From contig CAJXYE010000027.1 in the NCBI GenBank assembly GCA_913063325.1, positions 1 through 59,836 of the forward strand: a stretch of 59,836 nucleotides of DNA. The letters run 5' to 3'. Shown piece after piece: positions 1 to 9,692 of this stretch. Below the pieces are notes generated by a model, which was not told the origin of the DNA, did not search any database, and was given only the letters and a program-made list of their open reading frames with translations. Every line of letters begins with the position of its first letter. The stretch's first letter is position 1. A program made the translations under genes and the position numbers. Source of the stretch: an uncultured Colwellia sp. (GTDB lineage: Bacteria; Pseudomonadota; Gammaproteobacteria; Enterobacterales; Alteromonadaceae).

Positions 1-78
1 CCATTCTCTTCAATCAATGCCTTGCCTCTAAGCCTTTTAATTCTCGCTAAGTGGTCAATTAATTAATGTACTTGGTAT

Positions 79-134
79 TAGTCATAATTCTGTCATAAAA
101 CATCCATATAATTGTCATGTTCACTTCGTATAGT
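79..134 (+). promoter_or_regulatory. PhoB box array and -10 of the phosphate-binding protein gene
   Basis: Four heptamers recur with an exact 11-bp period: TAGTCAT (79-85), CTGTCAT (90-96), CATCCAT (101-107) and TTGTCAT (112-118), separated by AT-rich 4-mers. This is the arrangement of the PhoB pho box (CTGTCAT, 4 bp, CTGTCAY). The last heptamer ends 10 bp before a -10-like TATAGT (129-134), the spacing expected of a PhoB-activated promoter in which pho box repeats replace the -35. A 6-bp inverted repeat (GTTCAC...GTGAAC) surrounds the -10. Phosphate-starvation induction of the next gene is inferred. Confidence 0.8.
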
Positions 135-174
135 GTGAACAATCAAATAGTTCAAGCTCTTATCGGAGACAACC

Positions 175-1134
175 ATGAGTTTAAAAAAAGTTATAAGTAT
201 TATTAGTTTATCAAGTCTGATCAGTTTCTCTGCTTTAGCTCTCGATGAAAAACTACCGGAATATAAAAAAGTCAGTGGCATTTCTGGCAATGTATCTTCA
301 GTTGGCTCAGATACCCTCGCAAATATGATGACATTCTGGGCAGAAGACTTTAAACGTACTTACCCAAATGTAAATATACAAATTCAAGCTGCTGGTTCAT
401 CTACTGCTCCGCCAGCATTAACTGAGGCTACGTCTAACCTTGGGCCAATGAGCCGTAAAATGAAAATGCGTGAGATAGAGGCTTTTCAAAAACGTTATGG
501 TTATAAACCTACACGCGTGCGTGTTGCTATAGATGCCTTAGCTGTTTTTGTTCATAAAGATAATCCGTTAGAAGGTTTAACTATTGCACAAGTCGATGCA
601 GTTTTTTCTAATAATCGTAAGTGTGGTGCTGAAAAGGATGTTGACCGTTGGGGAGATCTTGGCTTATCAGGTGCGTGGACGGGCAGGGATGTTCAATTAT
701 ATGGGCGTAATTCAGTTTCCGGCACTTACGGATACTTTAAAAAGAAAGCTTTATGTAAAGGCGACTTTAAAAATAGTGTTAATGAACAACCAGGATCAGC
801 ATCTGTGGTGCAGTCGGTATCTGCCTCACTTAATGGCATAGGATATTCGGGTATTGGTTACCGTACATCAGGAGTACGTGCTTTACCACTCGCTAAAAAA
901 GGAACAAGCTTCATTGAAGCAAATATGGAAAATGCTATTTCAGGTCGATATCCACTATCACGTTATTTATATGTTTATGTTAACAAACACCCAAATAAAG
1001 CACTTCCTCCGATGGAAGCTGAATTTTTGAAAATGATTTTGTCTAAATCAGGTCAAGCCATTGTGGAAAAAGATGGTTACATACCTTTGCCAAGTAAAGT
1101 TGTCGCAAAAGAGTTTAAAAAGTTAGGTTTATAA
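175..1134 (+). CDS. PstS-like periplasmic phosphate-binding protein
   Basis: A 319-residue substrate-binding protein of the phosphate ABC-transporter (PstS, PBP-like) family. Residues 1-22 form a signal peptide ending ALA. The mature protein carries the family's phosphate-contact motifs: VGSDTLANM near residue 43, [10 protein letters not shown] near 75, LGPMSRKMK near 90 and [11 protein letters not shown] near 185. The start is supported by GGAG 8 bp upstream. No pstC, pstA, pstB or phoU follows; the next gene is ispH. It is therefore an orphan binding protein that would need permease components encoded elsewhere. The pho box upstream fits a phosphate-scavenging role. Such proteins have alternatively been linked to surface phosphate binding, which the sequence cannot decide. 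Confidence 0.88.
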   Translation: MSLKKVISIISLSSLISFSALALDEKLPEYKKVSGISGNVSSVGSDTLANMMTFWAEDFKRTYPNVNIQIQAAGSSTAPPALTEATSNLGPMSRKMKMREIEAFQKRYGYKPTRVRVAIDALAVFVHKDNPLEGLTIAQVDAVFSNNRKCGAEKDVDRWGDLGLSGAWTGRDVQLYGRNSVSGTYGYFKKKALCKGDFKNSVNEQPGSASVVQSVSASLNGIGYSGIGYRTSGVRALPLAKKGTSFIEANMENAISGRYPLSRYLYVYVNKHPNKALPPMEAEFLKMILSKSGQAIVEKDGYIPLPSKVVAKEFKKLGL

Positions 1135-1158
1135 TACACAGCCACGATCTTTATTAAA

Positions 1159-1187
1159 TAGGGCAAGCTATTCATTGGCTAGCCCTA
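1159..1187 (+). terminator. Possible terminator after the phosphate-binding protein
   Basis: The arms AGGGCaaGC and GCtaGCCCT can pair around a short loop, followed by an AT-rich ATATTATT stretch instead of a clean T-run. It lies 25 bp after the stop codon. It could be a weak intrinsic terminator. Confidence 0.4.
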
Positions 1188-1417
1188 TATTATTCCCTCT
1201 CACTACTCCTCGGTTCCTCTTATCATTTAAACAACATTCGTTAATATATATATAATTAAGTAGTTTCATTGATATAATGCCATATCAGTTAAATGCGCTA
1301 AGTATGAAATATCATATAGCTATTGGACGTAGAATATTTACGCCATAGCTTATGTGCAACCATCTAATTTATTGGTATGAATACAGTATTTTTTATCGCT
1401 TATTTTGAAGGAAATGT

Positions 1418-2347
1418 ATGGAAATTATTTTAGCTAACCCTCGTGGTTTCTGCGCAGGTGTTGATAGAGCCATTAGTATTGTCGAGCGCGCTTTAGATTT
1501 ATTTGGCGCACCTATCTATGTTCGTCATGAAGTAGTACACAATAAATTTGTAGTTGATGGCTTAAAAGAGCGCGGCGCAATCTTCGTCGATGAGCTTGAT
1601 GAAGTACCCGATGATAATACAGTTATTTTTAGCGCTCATGGCGTGTCTAAAGCTGTTAGACAAGAAGCTAAAATGCGAGATTTAAAAGTATTTGATGCAA
1701 CTTGTCCATTGGTAACAAAAGTCCATATGGAAGTTTCTCGTGTGAGTCGTAAAGATATCGAATGTATTCTTATTGGCCATGCAGGCCACCCTGAAGTCGA
1801 AGGTACTATGGGGCAGTATAGTAGTGACTCTGCAGGTATTTATTTAGTTGAATCTCCTGAGGATGTTGCTAGCTTGGTCGTTAAGAATCCAGAAAAGCTT
1901 TATTTCTGTAGTCAAACTACCTTGTCGGTAGACGATACCATGGATGTTATCTCAGCGCTTCAAGCTAAATTCCCATTGATTGAAGGGCCACGTAAAGATG
2001 ATATCTGCTATGCCACTCAAAATCGTCAAGATGCTGTTCGTGAAATAGCGGATAAAGTTGATCTAATGTTGGTTGTTGGAGCTAAAAATAGTTCTAATTC
2101 TAATCGACTGAAAGAGTTAGCGAGTAAAATGGGTGTTACCTCCTATTTAATCGATACAGCAGAAGATATTGATGTTGACTGGCTAACTGGTATTAATAAA
2201 GTAGGTGTCACCGCGGGTGCATCAGCCCCTGCTATATTAATAAAGCAAGTTGTTGAGGCACTAAAAAACTATGGTGGTCATCAAGTTATTGAGCACCCAG
2301 GTAAAGAAGAAAGCATAGTATTTGCAGTACCAGCTGAATTGCGCTAG
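1418..2347 (+). CDS. ispH: 4-hydroxy-3-methylbut-2-enyl diphosphate reductase
   Basis: IspH (LytB) catalyses the last step of the MEP isoprenoid pathway, reducing HMBPP to IPP and DMAPP with a [4Fe-4S] cluster. All three cluster cysteines are visible: C12 in [10 protein letters not shown]96 in ATCPLV and C197 in ICYATQNRQ. The substrate-binding histidines in VRHEVVHNK and SAHGVS, the catalytic Glu in HPEVEGT (residue 126) and SSNSNRL are also present. At 309 residues it has the normal length. GAAGGAAA precedes the ATG. It stands alone here, without the lspA and fkpB neighbours common in other gammaproteobacteria, and gives no sign of damage. Confidence 0.97.
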   Translation: MEIILANPRGFCAGVDRAISIVERALDLFGAPIYVRHEVVHNKFVVDGLKERGAIFVDELDEVPDDNTVIFSAHGVSKAVRQEAKMRDLKVFDATCPLVTKVHMEVSRVSRKDIECILIGHAGHPEVEGTMGQYSSDSAGIYLVESPEDVASLVVKNPEKLYFCSQTTLSVDDTMDVISALQAKFPLIEGPRKDDICYATQNRQDAVREIADKVDLMLVVGAKNSSNSNRLKELASKMGVTSYLIDTAEDIDVDWLTGINKVGVTAGASAPAILIKQVVEALKNYGGHQVIEHPGKEESIVFAVPAELR

Positions 2348-2821
2348 TCTTAATTTACCAGCAGAAAATTTAAATAACTCGTTATGCTAACGCCTTTCTG
2401 CAACCTAATGGGTATGGCGTTAATGTACAGTCGTCGGTTAATTTGTATTGTTAGTCTTTATCTTATTGTTAATTAAATACTTTTTAGTGTGTATTTGACT
2501 GTGGTTAAGGTTGACGCCGAGAGTAGTCGCTGTACACATTAAAATAATAATAAGGTGTTGGAAAGCTACTCCTAATGAGCTGTGCTGTTTTTTATTCAGT
2601 ATAGCTATTGATGACCATGGAAATGGCAGGGTAGTGAAATATGTGGTTACCATCTGATGTAAACTCATTAATCGTGAATTATATCACGGAGCGATTTTTT
2701 CTATTTATACTGCTTTACAGTACACCTCCCTCGTTGAATTTTTTTCAGTACATCTCTATAAATAAAGCTATTTCTTCCTTATTATTTTATAAAATAAATT
2801 TGAATCTCTTATGGAGTAAAT
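2348..2821. other. 474-bp intergenic region with the pilus operon promoter
   Basis: I see no convincing gene here. A 7-bp inverted repeat TAACGCC (2388-2394) / GGCGTTA (2416-2422), with a 21-nt loop, lies about 40 bp after ispH and may be a weak transcript end. Further on, TTAATGTACAG near 2420 is imperfectly mirrored by CTGTACACATTAA near 2530, which could be a decayed foldback element. The 3' part holds a good sigma70-like promoter, listed separately. Confidence 0.5.
2734..2762 (+). promoter_or_regulatory. Putative sigma70 promoter of the pilV operon
   Basis: TTGAAT (2734-2739), a 17-bp spacer and TATAAA (2757-2762) lie 60 bp before the pilV ATG at 2822. The ribosome-binding site GGAG lies just before that ATG. 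No other promoter-like sequence interrupts the tightly packed genes to pilX, so this probably drives the operon. Confidence 0.5.
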
Positions 2822-3391
2822 ATGAATAAGCTTTTCATAAAACCTATTTACCGAAGTACTCAAAAGGGTATGACCTTTCTTGAAGTGCTTGTCGCTTTAG
2901 TGATCATGGTAACAGGTATTTTAGGTGCTGTTGCGATGCAAGCTACCGCTAAGCAAGCTAGTTTTGATGCTATGCAGCGCTCCCTAGCGTCGAGTTTAGC
3001 ACAAGATATTATTGCACGAATGAGGGCTAACGACTTTTTGGTATTAGCTGACTATGAAGGATTAGATTATGGATCAGGTGATTATGTCGCTTCAGAGCCA
3101 AACCGATGTGATCAAGTTAATTCTAATTGCTCATCAGCCTTAATGCTCGCCAATGATAAATATGAGTGGGAATTAGCCATTATGGGAGGAGATGTTACCG
3201 TAGGAACAGATAAAAAGAGCGTTGGGGGATTAGTTGGCGGTCTAGGATGTATCATTGGAAATGGAGATTCAGTCAGTGTCGTTGTAAGTTGGCAAGGAAG
3301 AACTGAAATTAAAGACAGCAAAAAAAGCGGTACTTGTGGTACCGCTGGCACGAAAAGACGGCAAGTCGTTGTTGAAGCTTTTATTATATGA
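2822..3391 (+). CDS. pilV: Type IV pilus minor pilin PilV
   Basis: A 189-residue prepilin-like protein. The basic 17-residue leader ends in Gly, followed by MTFLEVLVALVIMVTG, the class III signal and N-terminal helix cut and N-methylated by prepilin peptidase PilD, with Glu at mature position 5. The sequence after the helix (AMQATAKQASFDAMQRSLAS) is typical of PilV. Together with PilW, PilX, PilE and PilY1 it would form the tip-priming complex that starts type IVa pilus assembly. GGAG precedes the ATG. Its TGA overlaps the next ATG by 4 bp, so translation is probably coupled to pilW. The canonical FimU/FimT that usually precedes pilV is missing at this position. Confidence 0.9.
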   Translation: MNKLFIKPIYRSTQKGMTFLEVLVALVIMVTGILGAVAMQATAKQASFDAMQRSLASSLAQDIIARMRANDFLVLADYEGLDYGSGDYVASEPNRCDQVNSNCSSALMLANDKYEWELAIMGGDVTVGTDKKSVGGLVGGLGCIIGNGDSVSVVVSWQGRTEIKDSKKSGTCGTAGTKRRQVVVEAFII

Positions 3392-4461
3392 AAGGTTATG
3401 GAAGTAAACTAAATATGAAAGTCCTAGTGGTTGAACGTGTTTACCCTTCGGCAAAAGGTTTCACCTTAGTTGAGCTAATGGTTTCATTATCCATTGGTTT
3501 AGTCCTTTTTGCTGGTGTTATGAGTGTTTTTGTTGGCATGCGTACTACTACCGCCGAAACATCTAGTTATGGTGAGTTGCAAGAGAATGGTCGATTTGCT
3601 GTAAGTGTTTTGACTGATGACTTACTTAGACAAGATTTGTGGGGGGACTATACCGGGACTTTTGATATATCCAGTATAAGTCATTCTCTTGTAGCACCGG
3701 GAAATGACTGTGTTGGAGCAGGGGTTAACAATGCATCATTTCCTTTAGCTGTAGGACATTTTCGAACCCTTTGGGGCGATACTGTTGCAAGTTCAAACCC
3801 CATGGGCTGCTTTAGTGACGCGAAAATTGGTTCTGATGTAATCCAAGTGAAAAGAGTATTAGCAGGTGATTTAATTCAACGAGATGCAGATGGCAGTCCC
3901 ATTCTTGATGTTGATGGCAATCAAATCCCTATAACAAACGCAGCTGCAGGAAATTACCATTTGGTTACTAACGGTAATGATGGCATTTTATTTAGCAGTG
4001 GGGCGGTGCCAGCAGTTGAGAATAGTCGAGTTTGGCAATATCAGCATCATGTCTATTATGTTCGAGAAGAAACACTAGGTAGTAATACGGTACCCGTATT
4101 AATGCAAGGGCGATTGACAACACGAATGTCTTTTGCACCCATTATAGATGGTATTGAAATGATTCATTTCATGTATGGTTATGACGCTGATACGGACCCA
4201 GAAGCTGCTGGTTATGGAATAGTAGATGCTTTTATTTCTGCAGATGACATGACAGAAGCACTGTGGAATGATGCTGGGGGGACTAAAATCATAGCGGTTA
4301 AAATCTTTGTTCTGGCGCGGAATATAGCTGCAGATAACAAATATACCAATAATAATACTTATCAGTTAGGCGATTTATCGGTGACTTTTAATGATAATTA
4401 CCGTCGCCTATTATTTAGTTCAACAGTGACATTGTATAATGCGAGGATCGATTTATGGTAA
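3388..4461 (+). CDS. pilW: Type IV pilus minor pilin PilW
   Basis: A 357-residue minor pilin. The prepilin cleavage site is KG|FTLVELMVSLSIG near residue 26, with the conserved Glu5, followed by the long hydrophobic helix and the PilW-typical segment ELQENGRFAVSVLTDDL. The C-terminal globular part is large, as in PilW homologues. The chosen ATG overlaps the pilV stop (ATGA); a second in-frame ATG at 3415 would give a shorter leader and cannot be excluded. It acts in the inner membrane and periplasm with PilV, PilX and PilY1 in pilus priming. Confidence 0.9.
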   Translation: MKGYGSKLNMKVLVVERVYPSAKGFTLVELMVSLSIGLVLFAGVMSVFVGMRTTTAETSSYGELQENGRFAVSVLTDDLLRQDLWGDYTGTFDISSISHSLVAPGNDCVGAGVNNASFPLAVGHFRTLWGDTVASSNPMGCFSDAKIGSDVIQVKRVLAGDLIQRDADGSPILDVDGNQIPITNAAAGNYHLVTNGNDGILFSSGAVPAVENSRVWQYQHHVYYVREETLGSNTVPVLMQGRLTTRMSFAPIIDGIEMIHFMYGYDADTDPEAAGYGIVDAFISADDMTEALWNDAGGTKIIAVKIFVLARNIAADNKYTNNNTYQLGDLSVTFNDNYRRLLFSSTVTLYNARIDLW

Positions 4462-4979
4462 GTCGTATTTATAAAATGAATAAGGCCGTGAAACAAGGTA
4501 AACAGCAAGGTGTAGTGCTAGTTGTTTCCTTAGTTTTTTTAATTGCCTTAACTGCTGTTGCTGCAGCATTAATGCAAAATAGTACAACAGATATGAAAAT
4601 GTCAGGTGCTAGCGAAGAAAAAATGGTTGCAGATCAAGAAGTGGTCAGTGCGGTAGATGAATTTATCTTCAAACAAGTTACCGGAGGTACAGGTAATAAT
4701 GGTTTTGCTAAGTCGATAGCAACCTTTAAGGACGGTGCTAAAAATATCAAAGCTGAGTTAACTAATGCTAACAAACATGGCGATATTAATGCTGCATCGC
4801 TCGATGTTGCCAACAATGAGTTTAAGCTTGAAGCCGATTGCCCCCATTCTAGGTCTGCTTCATCAGCGCAGGTGTTTACTTGTAACATATTACGCATACA
4901 GATAAGCAGAGATTATGGCCGTAATAAAACGAGTACTGTGGAAGTGAATTCAGGTATAGCCCAGCATTTATTGAAATAA
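4455..4979 (+). CDS. pilX: Type IV pilus assembly protein PilX
   Basis: A 174-residue protein with the PilX N-terminal region: a polar stretch, QQGVVLVVSLVFLIALTAVA as membrane helix, then MQNSTTDMKMSG. Like other PilX proteins it is a pilin-like component whose leader cleavage site (QG|VVLVV) departs from the canonical FTLIE pattern. The start overlaps the 3' end of pilW by 7 bp, and an alternative ATG lies at 4476. It joins the minor-pilin complex with PilV, PilW and PilY1. Confidence 0.85.
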   Translation: MVSRIYKMNKAVKQGKQQGVVLVVSLVFLIALTAVAAALMQNSTTDMKMSGASEEKMVADQEVVSAVDEFIFKQVTGGTGNNGFAKSIATFKDGAKNIKAELTNANKHGDINAASLDVANNEFKLEADCPHSRSASSAQVFTCNILRIQISRDYGRNKTSTVEVNSGIAQHLLK

Positions 4980-5037
4980 AACAAGAGTTTTAATCAATGC
5001 TGAATTGGCTGATTATGTTTATATTTGGGGTTTTATT

Positions 5038-8000
5038 ATGAAGAAGTTTATTACGTTAAGTTTACTGACTATTTCAGCACTGATGACGACATCTTTGTCG
5101 CTTGCTGAAGATATAGAACTCTACGTTAGTGATGCCGTGAAGCAGTCGGCAAAGAAGTCTAAAGTACTGATTATTTTTGATAATTCTGGCAGTATGGGAA
5201 CTCCGCATACCGTTGATAAGCCTTATAATCTAGATGAAAGCACTGTACCTGATTATTACCCCCCTGATGGCGCATCTCATGCCTACAATGATGATGCGAC
5301 CTATTTTAATAAAGGTAGTTCTGATGGTTTTTCTGCTATACCCGATAGCCCTAGTGATGGACGCCGTTTTTTAGCGGCTATTAATAGTTGTGAAAGCTCT
5401 AAAGAATCGTTAAGAATGAAAGGTTATTATACTGGTCACATTCGTGAATATACTATTAAGGGGAATAGTGGTACTTGGGAAGAAATACCTGATAATAATG
5501 GTTTGAATATTGAAGTGCTTGACTGTCAAGAGGATATCAGAATAGAAGAAGACGGCAATGTAATAAATGCCGGTAGTTTAGAGAATATTGACAGCCTTCC
5601 TACAGGTTATCCTGCTGATAATTTAGGTACAAAAAAGGATCCGGTTTACCATACGACAGATACAACCAAGCTAAATGTTACTTGGTCTGGCCCTTTAGTT
5701 ACCTTATATACAGCAAATTACCTTCGTTGGTATCATAGTCTCCTTAAAGATGAAATAACTGAAACTCGTTTACAAACAGCAATAAGAAGTATCACTAATG
5801 TTATTGAAACAACCGATGGTATCGAATTTGGTTTAGAAATATTTAATAATAATTATGGTGATGGTGCTTCAGCTAATAATGGTGGCCGAGTAGTCTTTGG
5901 TATTGACGAGATGACAACGACTAATGAAGCTAGCCTTATCAGTATCATTGACAATGACCTAACGGCAGGTCCGTGGACCCCTTTATGTGAATCGACCTAT
6001 GAAGCACAGCAATATTTTGCGGGTAAAACGGTTGAATATGGTGATGATGCTAAGGATTCTTCTAGACCTAAAGCTGACCCTACAATTATCAATAGCTCTA
6101 ATGAATACAAAACCCCTTTTGATGAGTGTACAGACAAAGCCTATATTATTTTAATTACCGACGGAGTACCTTCATTCGATTCAGCGGCAGATAGTGATAT
6201 TGAAGGGTTAACGTCTAAAGAAGCAAACGGGGTAGATGTTGATGGCAATCCTGTATTTAAAGATGTGACTTTTACGGGAACTCATGAAAATTTTAACAAC
6301 GCTACTTTTGTGTATGACAAGCAATGGTATAACACCGGATCTAGCTATTTACCAGCATTAGCAGGATGGATGAACACCTACGATGTCAACTTAACCCTTG
6401 ATGGTGTGCAAACTGTATCAACTCATACTATTGGTTTTAGTGAAGGTGCTGCTGACGCCGCACCTTTATTAATTGAAACGGCTGCACGAGGCGGTGGAGA
6501 GTACTTTGCAGCAAGTGATGGACTACAGTTGACTGCAGCGTTACAAAGTACGTTACGAAATTTAACGCCAGCAAATGACAGTCTAACTTCTGCGTCGGTA
6601 GCGGCAAATAATTTTGATAGAACTGAAACGTTAAATTCTGTCTATTATGCAATGTTTGACCCGCGAAATGGTCCTCGTTGGCAAGGTAATTTAAAGAAGT
6701 ATAAGGTCATTGATAGTGTTCAAATCGGTGCTAATAATGTACCTGCGCTTGATGAAGACACTGGGCACTTTTCTACCACAGTGCAAAGTTACTGGTCACC
6801 AACTGTTGATGGTAATTTAGTTGCCGAAGGCGGTGTTGCTAGTTGGTTTGCAACAAAAAATGTTGCGGATCGCGTTGTTTATAGTGATGTTGATGGTGCA
6901 CTTGCTTTGTTAAATACAGCGGCCTTAACTGGCAATGAGCAGGCCTTTGCAGATGATTTAGGTATAGCTTTAGCTGACGTTACTGATTACTTTAATTGGA
7001 ATTTAGGCATGGATGTCGATGATGAAGATAAGGATGGTAACATAACTGATATGCGGGCGGATGTTTTTGGTGACCCACTGCATTCAAAACCCTTAGTTGT
7101 TAACTATGGTACAAGTATTCGCATTGTCATAGGTACTAATGCGGGCGCATTGCATATGTTTGAAGATGCAGGAGATACTGTCTCAGAAAAATGGGCCTTC
7201 ATGCCAAAAGAGCTTTTTCCAAACATCACTGGTTTACGAGATAACTTTTCTTCAGCTAGCAAAATTTATGGTGTTGATGGTCAAATCACTTCCTATGTAA
7301 ATGACAAGGATGGTGATGGTATTATCGAAACAGGAGATACGGTATGGATATTCTTTGGTTTACGTCGAGGAGGTGATTCATATTATGCTTTAGATATCAG
7401 TAGTCCAGACTCGCCAAGCTTAATGTGGCATATAAAAGGTGGCAGTACTGACTTTGAGGGCTTAGGCCAAACGTGGTCACAGCCTAAAGTTGGTTTCTCA
7501 AAACTCAATCTAAGCGGTAAAGTTGCTAGTCCAGTACTTTTCTTTGGTGGTGGTTATGATCCCAATAAAGACAGTGAGAACGCAGGTACTAGCGATACCA
7601 AAGGTCACTCTGTATACATGGTTGATGCTAAAACAGGTGAATTAAAGTGGAGTATGGCACCTAGTGGCGCAGACACTACTTTTGCAGGAACGGATAGTAT
7701 TCCTTCAAGTATCGGTTTATTAGACAGTAATGGTAATGGCCTAGTTGATAGGTTATATACTGGAGATACTGGCGGTAATGTTTGGCGTGTTGATATGCCA
7801 GGTGATGATACAGATGATTTCTCAGTGTTTCAATTAGCGAGTTTAGGTGGTGATACTAATGCAACAGACAGACGTTTCTTTTACGAGCCTTCTATTGTAA
7901 GAACCTTTATTGCTGAAACCTTAGAGACTGAAGTAACAGACAAAGATGGTGTAACAACGACTATTACCGTACACCAAGAAATACCATATGATGCGGTATT

Positions 8001-8631
8001 AATTGGTAGTGGTGATAGATCCAACCCGTTAGGTACTGATACTGCTGACAGTTTTTTTATGATTAAAGATGAACATATAAAAACACAAACATTTTCGGCT
8101 GATAGTACACCACCAACGCCAACAGTAATTACGGAATCTAATTTATTTAATTTTACCACTGATCGTTTTGCCGCGACAATGACTGACGAAGCAAGAGAGA
8201 CCTTAGCGATAGAGGTCAGTGCACAGTCTGGTTGGTTTATTGATTTCACTCAAACAGGTGAAAAGAGTACATCAGCGGCTATAGTTATTAATGGTATTGC
8301 CTATTACACCTCATTCACACCGCCAGAGTTTTCAGCTGAATTGGTTGATTGTAAACCGCCAACAGGCAAAGGCTGGTTATATGCAGTTGATTTAGCGTTA
8401 GGAACTAAAAGGTATAATTGGCTTTCGGAGGACACTGATAACAGATCCGATAGAATCGCACTAATTAGTGAGCAGTTCTTAGGCTCGCCTACCTTAATTG
8501 TATTGCCTGATGACCCTGATGATCCTAAATCCGAAGTTACTGGTAACCTTATTGTTGGTCGAAAAATTATCGGTGTAGACTTTGATTTGAAAACAATGCG
8601 TACTTACCTTTATGTTACAGAAGAGCAATAA
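5038..8631 (+). CDS. pilY1: Type IV pilus tip adhesin PilY1
   Basis: A 1197-residue secreted protein. I chose the ATG at 5038 because it begins a clean signal peptide (MKKFITLSLLTISAL...LSLAED); an upstream TTG at 5005 would add 11 residues. Near residue 45 is a von Willebrand A domain with the MIDAS motif DNSGSMG, and ILITDGVPSFDS follows in the same domain. From about residue 670 the PilY1 beta-propeller begins (DVFGDPLHSKPLVV), with a calcium-binding DKDGDG loop near residue 756 as in Pseudomonas PilY1. PilY1 caps the pilus tip, mediates adhesion and mechanosensing, and is needed for priming. It follows pilX by 58 bp in the same operon. Confidence 0.93.
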   Translation: MKKFITLSLLTISALMTTSLSLAEDIELYVSDAVKQSAKKSKVLIIFDNSGSMGTPHTVDKPYNLDESTVPDYYPPDGASHAYNDDATYFNKGSSDGFSAIPDSPSDGRRFLAAINSCESSKESLRMKGYYTGHIREYTIKGNSGTWEEIPDNNGLNIEVLDCQEDIRIEEDGNVINAGSLENIDSLPTGYPADNLGTKKDPVYHTTDTTKLNVTWSGPLVTLYTANYLRWYHSLLKDEITETRLQTAIRSITNVIETTDGIEFGLEIFNNNYGDGASANNGGRVVFGIDEMTTTNEASLISIIDNDLTAGPWTPLCESTYEAQQYFAGKTVEYGDDAKDSSRPKADPTIINSSNEYKTPFDECTDKAYIILITDGVPSFDSAADSDIEGLTSKEANGVDVDGNPVFKDVTFTGTHENFNNATFVYDKQWYNTGSSYLPALAGWMNTYDVNLTLDGVQTVSTHTIGFSEGAADAAPLLIETAARGGGEYFAASDGLQLTAALQSTLRNLTPANDSLTSASVAANNFDRTETLNSVYYAMFDPRNGPRWQGNLKKYKVIDSVQIGANNVPALDEDTGHFSTTVQSYWSPTVDGNLVAEGGVASWFATKNVADRVVYSDVDGALALLNTAALTGNEQAFADDLGIALADVTDYFNWNLGMDVDDEDKDGNITDMRADVFGDPLHSKPLVVNYGTSIRIVIGTNAGALHMFEDAGDTVSEKWAFMPKELFPNITGLRDNFSSASKIYGVDGQITSYVNDKDGDGIIETGDTVWIFFGLRRGGDSYYALDISSPDSPSLMWHIKGGSTDFEGLGQTWSQPKVGFSKLNLSGKVASPVLFFGGGYDPNKDSENAGTSDTKGHSVYMVDAKTGELKWSMAPSGADTTFAGTDSIPSSIGLLDSNGNGLVDRLYTGDTGGNVWRVDMPGDDTDDFSVFQLASLGGDTNATDRRFFYEPSIVRTFIAETLETEVTDKDGVTTTITVHQEIPYDAVLIGSGDRSNPLGTDTADSFFMIKDEHIKTQTFSADSTPPTPTVITESNLFNFTTDRFAATMTDEARETLAIEVSAQSGWFIDFTQTGEKSTSAAIVINGIAYYTSFTPPEFSAELVDCKPPTGKGWLYAVDLALGTKRYNWLSEDTDNRSDRIALISEQFLGSPTLIVLPDDPDDPKSEVTGNLIVGRKIIGVDFDLKTMRTYLYVTEEQ

Positions 8632-8668
8632 GTTAAAGGTATAAATTTAATGTTATGGGACAGACATC

Positions 8669-9076
8669 ATGAATAAACAGAAAAAAAGCTATGGTTTTAC
8701 TTTAATCGAGTTACTTATCACCGTGGCTATTATTGGTATTTTAGCTGGTGTTGCTTACCCCTCATACAATGATTTTGTAGTTAGGAATAATCGAGCTGAA
8801 GCGCCTCGTGAACTAGTACGTTTAGCTAACTTACAAGAGCAATTATTTGTTGATAGTAGAGCCTATACTGCGAATATTAGTGAGCTCGGTGTTGGTAGTG
8901 TTGCAGTATGGGAAACGCCAAGCGGGTATTATAAAATTTCATCAGTGGTTGTGAATAGTACTTTTACATTAACGGCAACAGCACAAGGTACACAAGCAAC
9001 TAATGATGCTGCCTGCTCTGCAATTACATTAACCGATACGGGTAAAAAATTACCCCTTATTTGTTGGGAGGAGTAA
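8669..9076 (+). CDS. pilE: Type IV minor pilin PilE
   Basis: A 135-residue pilin with a short leader [27 protein letters not shown], a textbook prepilin peptidase site with Glu5. The region [23 protein letters not shown] is typical of PilE-type minor pilins. Two C-terminal cysteines (DAACSA and LICWEE) could form the usual disulfide-bonded loop. It lies 37 bp after pilY1. Its position after pilY1 identifies it as the operon's minor pilin; the major pilin pilA usually sits with pilBCD elsewhere. Confidence 0.88.
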   Translation: MNKQKKSYGFTLIELLITVAIIGILAGVAYPSYNDFVVRNNRAEAPRELVRLANLQEQLFVDSRAYTANISELGVGSVAVWETPSGYYKISSVVVNSTFTLTATAQGTQATNDAACSAITLTDTGKKLPLICWEE

Positions 9077-9077
9077 T

Positions 9078-9422
9078 ATGAAAGGTTTCAGTGTGTCAAT
9101 CTCGTGTGTTATTTTGCTTGCTTTGTTCTCTGTTCAAGCAGCTAAGCCTGTAAAGACTGTAGAGGAGCCGGGAGGCGACAGTAATAAAAAAGTTAATGCC
9201 AAGTGTCATGTCGAACTCGTTGGTGGTAGCGAGATAATTCAATTTTGGCACATTAAGTCTGAGGGCTTATCAAAGCTAGCCAAGCATATTGTTGGAAAAA
9301 AAGTGACAAAACAAAAGTCTAAAGATAAAGTTAAAATATATAAAGCTTATGAGTGTGTATTAGAGAGGGATAAATTTACTAGCCTCAAGGCGCAATCACT
9401 AGATAAGAAAACACCACGTTAG
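9078..9422 (+). CDS. Small secreted TapY2-like protein of the pilus operon
   Basis: A 114-residue protein starting 1 bp after the pilE stop, with GGAGG upstream. Residues 1-20 look like a signal peptide (ending VQAA). The mature part is very basic and contains two cysteines (AKCHVELVGG and YECVLERD), then a C-terminal ...AQSLDKKTPR. Size, position behind pilE and the ending resemble small proteins annotated TapY2 in Shewanella and Aeromonas type IV pilus operons. That match is from memory and was not searched. Otherwise it should be called a hypothetical periplasmic protein, probably linked to pilus assembly by operon position. Confidence 0.6.
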   Translation: MKGFSVSISCVILLALFSVQAAKPVKTVEEPGGDSNKKVNAKCHVELVGGSEIIQFWHIKSEGLSKLAKHIVGKKVTKQKSKDKVKIYKAYECVLERDKFTSLKAQSLDKKTPR

Positions 9423-9500
9423 CGGATAGTTATGAAATAAATTATGATGCAATAAAGTAATTAACAAGGTTATATTTGCTGGAATTAGGCTTTGTTAATT

Positions 9501-9660
9501 ATACCAATTCCGATAAGTTCCTGATCTTGTTGTACTGAGTAAAAATATTTCAAGGCAAGGCGCTAGATTGACCAATAGCGGGCGTGTGTGATTGAAAGCA
9601 ACGCAGTCATGAATAATTTTAGCCAGTAGAAGTGGTCAATAATTTAACTGAATTGGTATT
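9501..9660. repeat. Family A 160-bp foldback repeat, copy 1
   Basis: Imperfect terminal inverted repeats (ATACCAATTCCGATAAGTTC at the left, AATACCAATTCAGTTAAATT when the right end is read in reverse) bound a 160-bp non-coding element. Its interior contains AAGGCAAGGCGCTAGATTGA and GATTGAAAGCAACG, shared with the copy at 55865-56024. It looks like a MITE without coding capacity. It sits between the convergent pilus operon and the FimT gene. Confidence 0.7.
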
Positions 9661-9692
9661 ATATTGATAGCATTTACTTAATTGCATTAATT

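Noticed and set aside
2641..2829. 62-codon open frame before pilV
   Set aside because: No ribosome-binding site, the -35/-10 of the pilus operon lies inside it, and it runs into the pilV start.
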